The notes beneath the pieces are model-generated. The model ran no database searches and was not told where the DNA came from. It was given only the letters and a program-made list of their open reading frames with translations. Below are positions 63,857-64,000 of a stretch of DNA of 64,000 nucleotides, in pieces. Made by a program: the position numbers and the translations under genes. Numbering within the stretch: the first letter of the stretch is position 1; every line of letters starts with the position of its first letter. Source of the stretch: Methylobacterium isbiliense (GTDB taxonomy: Bacteria > Pseudomonadota > Alphaproteobacteria > Rhizobiales > Beijerinckiaceae); contig NZ_BPQQ01000058.1 in assembly GCF_022179325.1 (NCBI RefSeq), positions 62,001 through 126,000 of the forward strand, read 5' to 3'.

Positions 63857-64000
63857 ATGAGCCCGACCCCCGACCTCGTGCTGCGGCCCGCCACCGACCT
63901 TGCGCGGATGATCCGCAGCCGCGCGGTCTCGGCCCGGGAGGTGATGCGGGCGCATCTCGACCAGATCGCCCGTCTCAACCCGGCGGCGAACGCGGTGGTG
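63857..64000 (+). CDS. Amidase family protein, N-terminal fragment
   Basis: Only the first 48 residues are inside the window and the frame is open to the edge. The start MSPTPDLVLRPATDLARMI, then SAREVMRAHLDQIARLNPA, matches the N-terminal helices of amidase-signature enzymes (GatA-like hydrolases), which begin with this SARExxxAHLxxIxxLNP pattern. The catalytic Ser-Ser-Lys region lies outside. GGAG lies about 8 bases before the ATG. Substrate and full length cannot be told. Confidence 0.78.
   Translation, partial: MSPTPDLVLRPATDLARMIRSRAVSAREVMRAHLDQIARLNPAANAVV

Overview
The window is very GC-rich bacterial chromosome and reads as an alphaproteobacterium of the Rhizobiales, most like Methylobacteriaceae. 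The signs are a cellulose synthase operon of the BcsK/BcsN type, a class I lysyl-tRNA synthetase, the gene order rlpA, dacA/dacC-like, tmk, holB, metG, tatD, an IalB-family secreted protein, and near-universal G/C at third codon positions. The genus is an inference from gene content. No rRNA, tRNA, CRISPR array, insertion sequence or phage gene was recognised.

Layout. 2-7592 (+): cellulose operon with the 3' end of bcsA, then bcsB, bcsZ, bcsK and bcsN, joined by overlapping stops and starts. 7695-11827 (+): a LysR regulator and a D-glucarate pathway operon (gudD, garL, garR). 11876-15120: FAD monooxygenase, orphan NarL/FixJ-type regulator, small cupin. 15087-25106 (-): a housekeeping run for the cell envelope, DNA replication and translation (rlpA, D-Ala-D-Ala carboxypeptidase, tmk, holB, metG, tatD, MBL hydrolase). 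It is split between holB and metG by a cytoplasmic CZB chemoreceptor, a small hypothetical gene and a cluster of hairpins. 25612-33092: a double-glycine leader peptide gene, Crp/Fnr regulator, MgtC, nucleotide-sugar dehydrogenase, patatin and two transporters. 33263-39370: CitE-type CoA lyase, HspQ, IalB, a degenerate adenylate-forming protein, a receiver-like protein lacking the acceptor Asp, and a divergent SDR/TetR pair with tandem operators. 39421-45669: an MCP-PilZ receptor, recG and a dCache MCP. 45759-51492: sdhE, mfd and lysK. 51591-57170: LLM oxidoreductase, SDR, MBL hydrolase, an ABC exporter remnant, ridA/tetR with three operators, and a hypothetical gene. 57277-64000: a bifunctional PBP with a nuclease-like tail, a His/Arg/Trp-repeat secreted protein, a 2OG oxygenase/ada pair, several small secreted or membrane proteins, and the start of an amidase.

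How it fits together. The best-supported pathways are cellulose synthesis under c-di-GMP control (BcsA PilZ) and D-glucarate to glycerate (GudD, GarL, GarR). A second PilZ domain, on a chemoreceptor, suggests c-di-GMP input into taxis or surface behaviour. Many genes are ordinary housekeeping. The items most worth a second look are the orphan double-glycine peptide, the PBP with a nuclease-like C-terminus encoded just after a His/Arg/Trp-repeat secreted protein, the MCP-PilZ fusion, the degenerate ligase and receiver, and the hairpin clusters. I do not see a complete, clearly undescribed multi-gene system.
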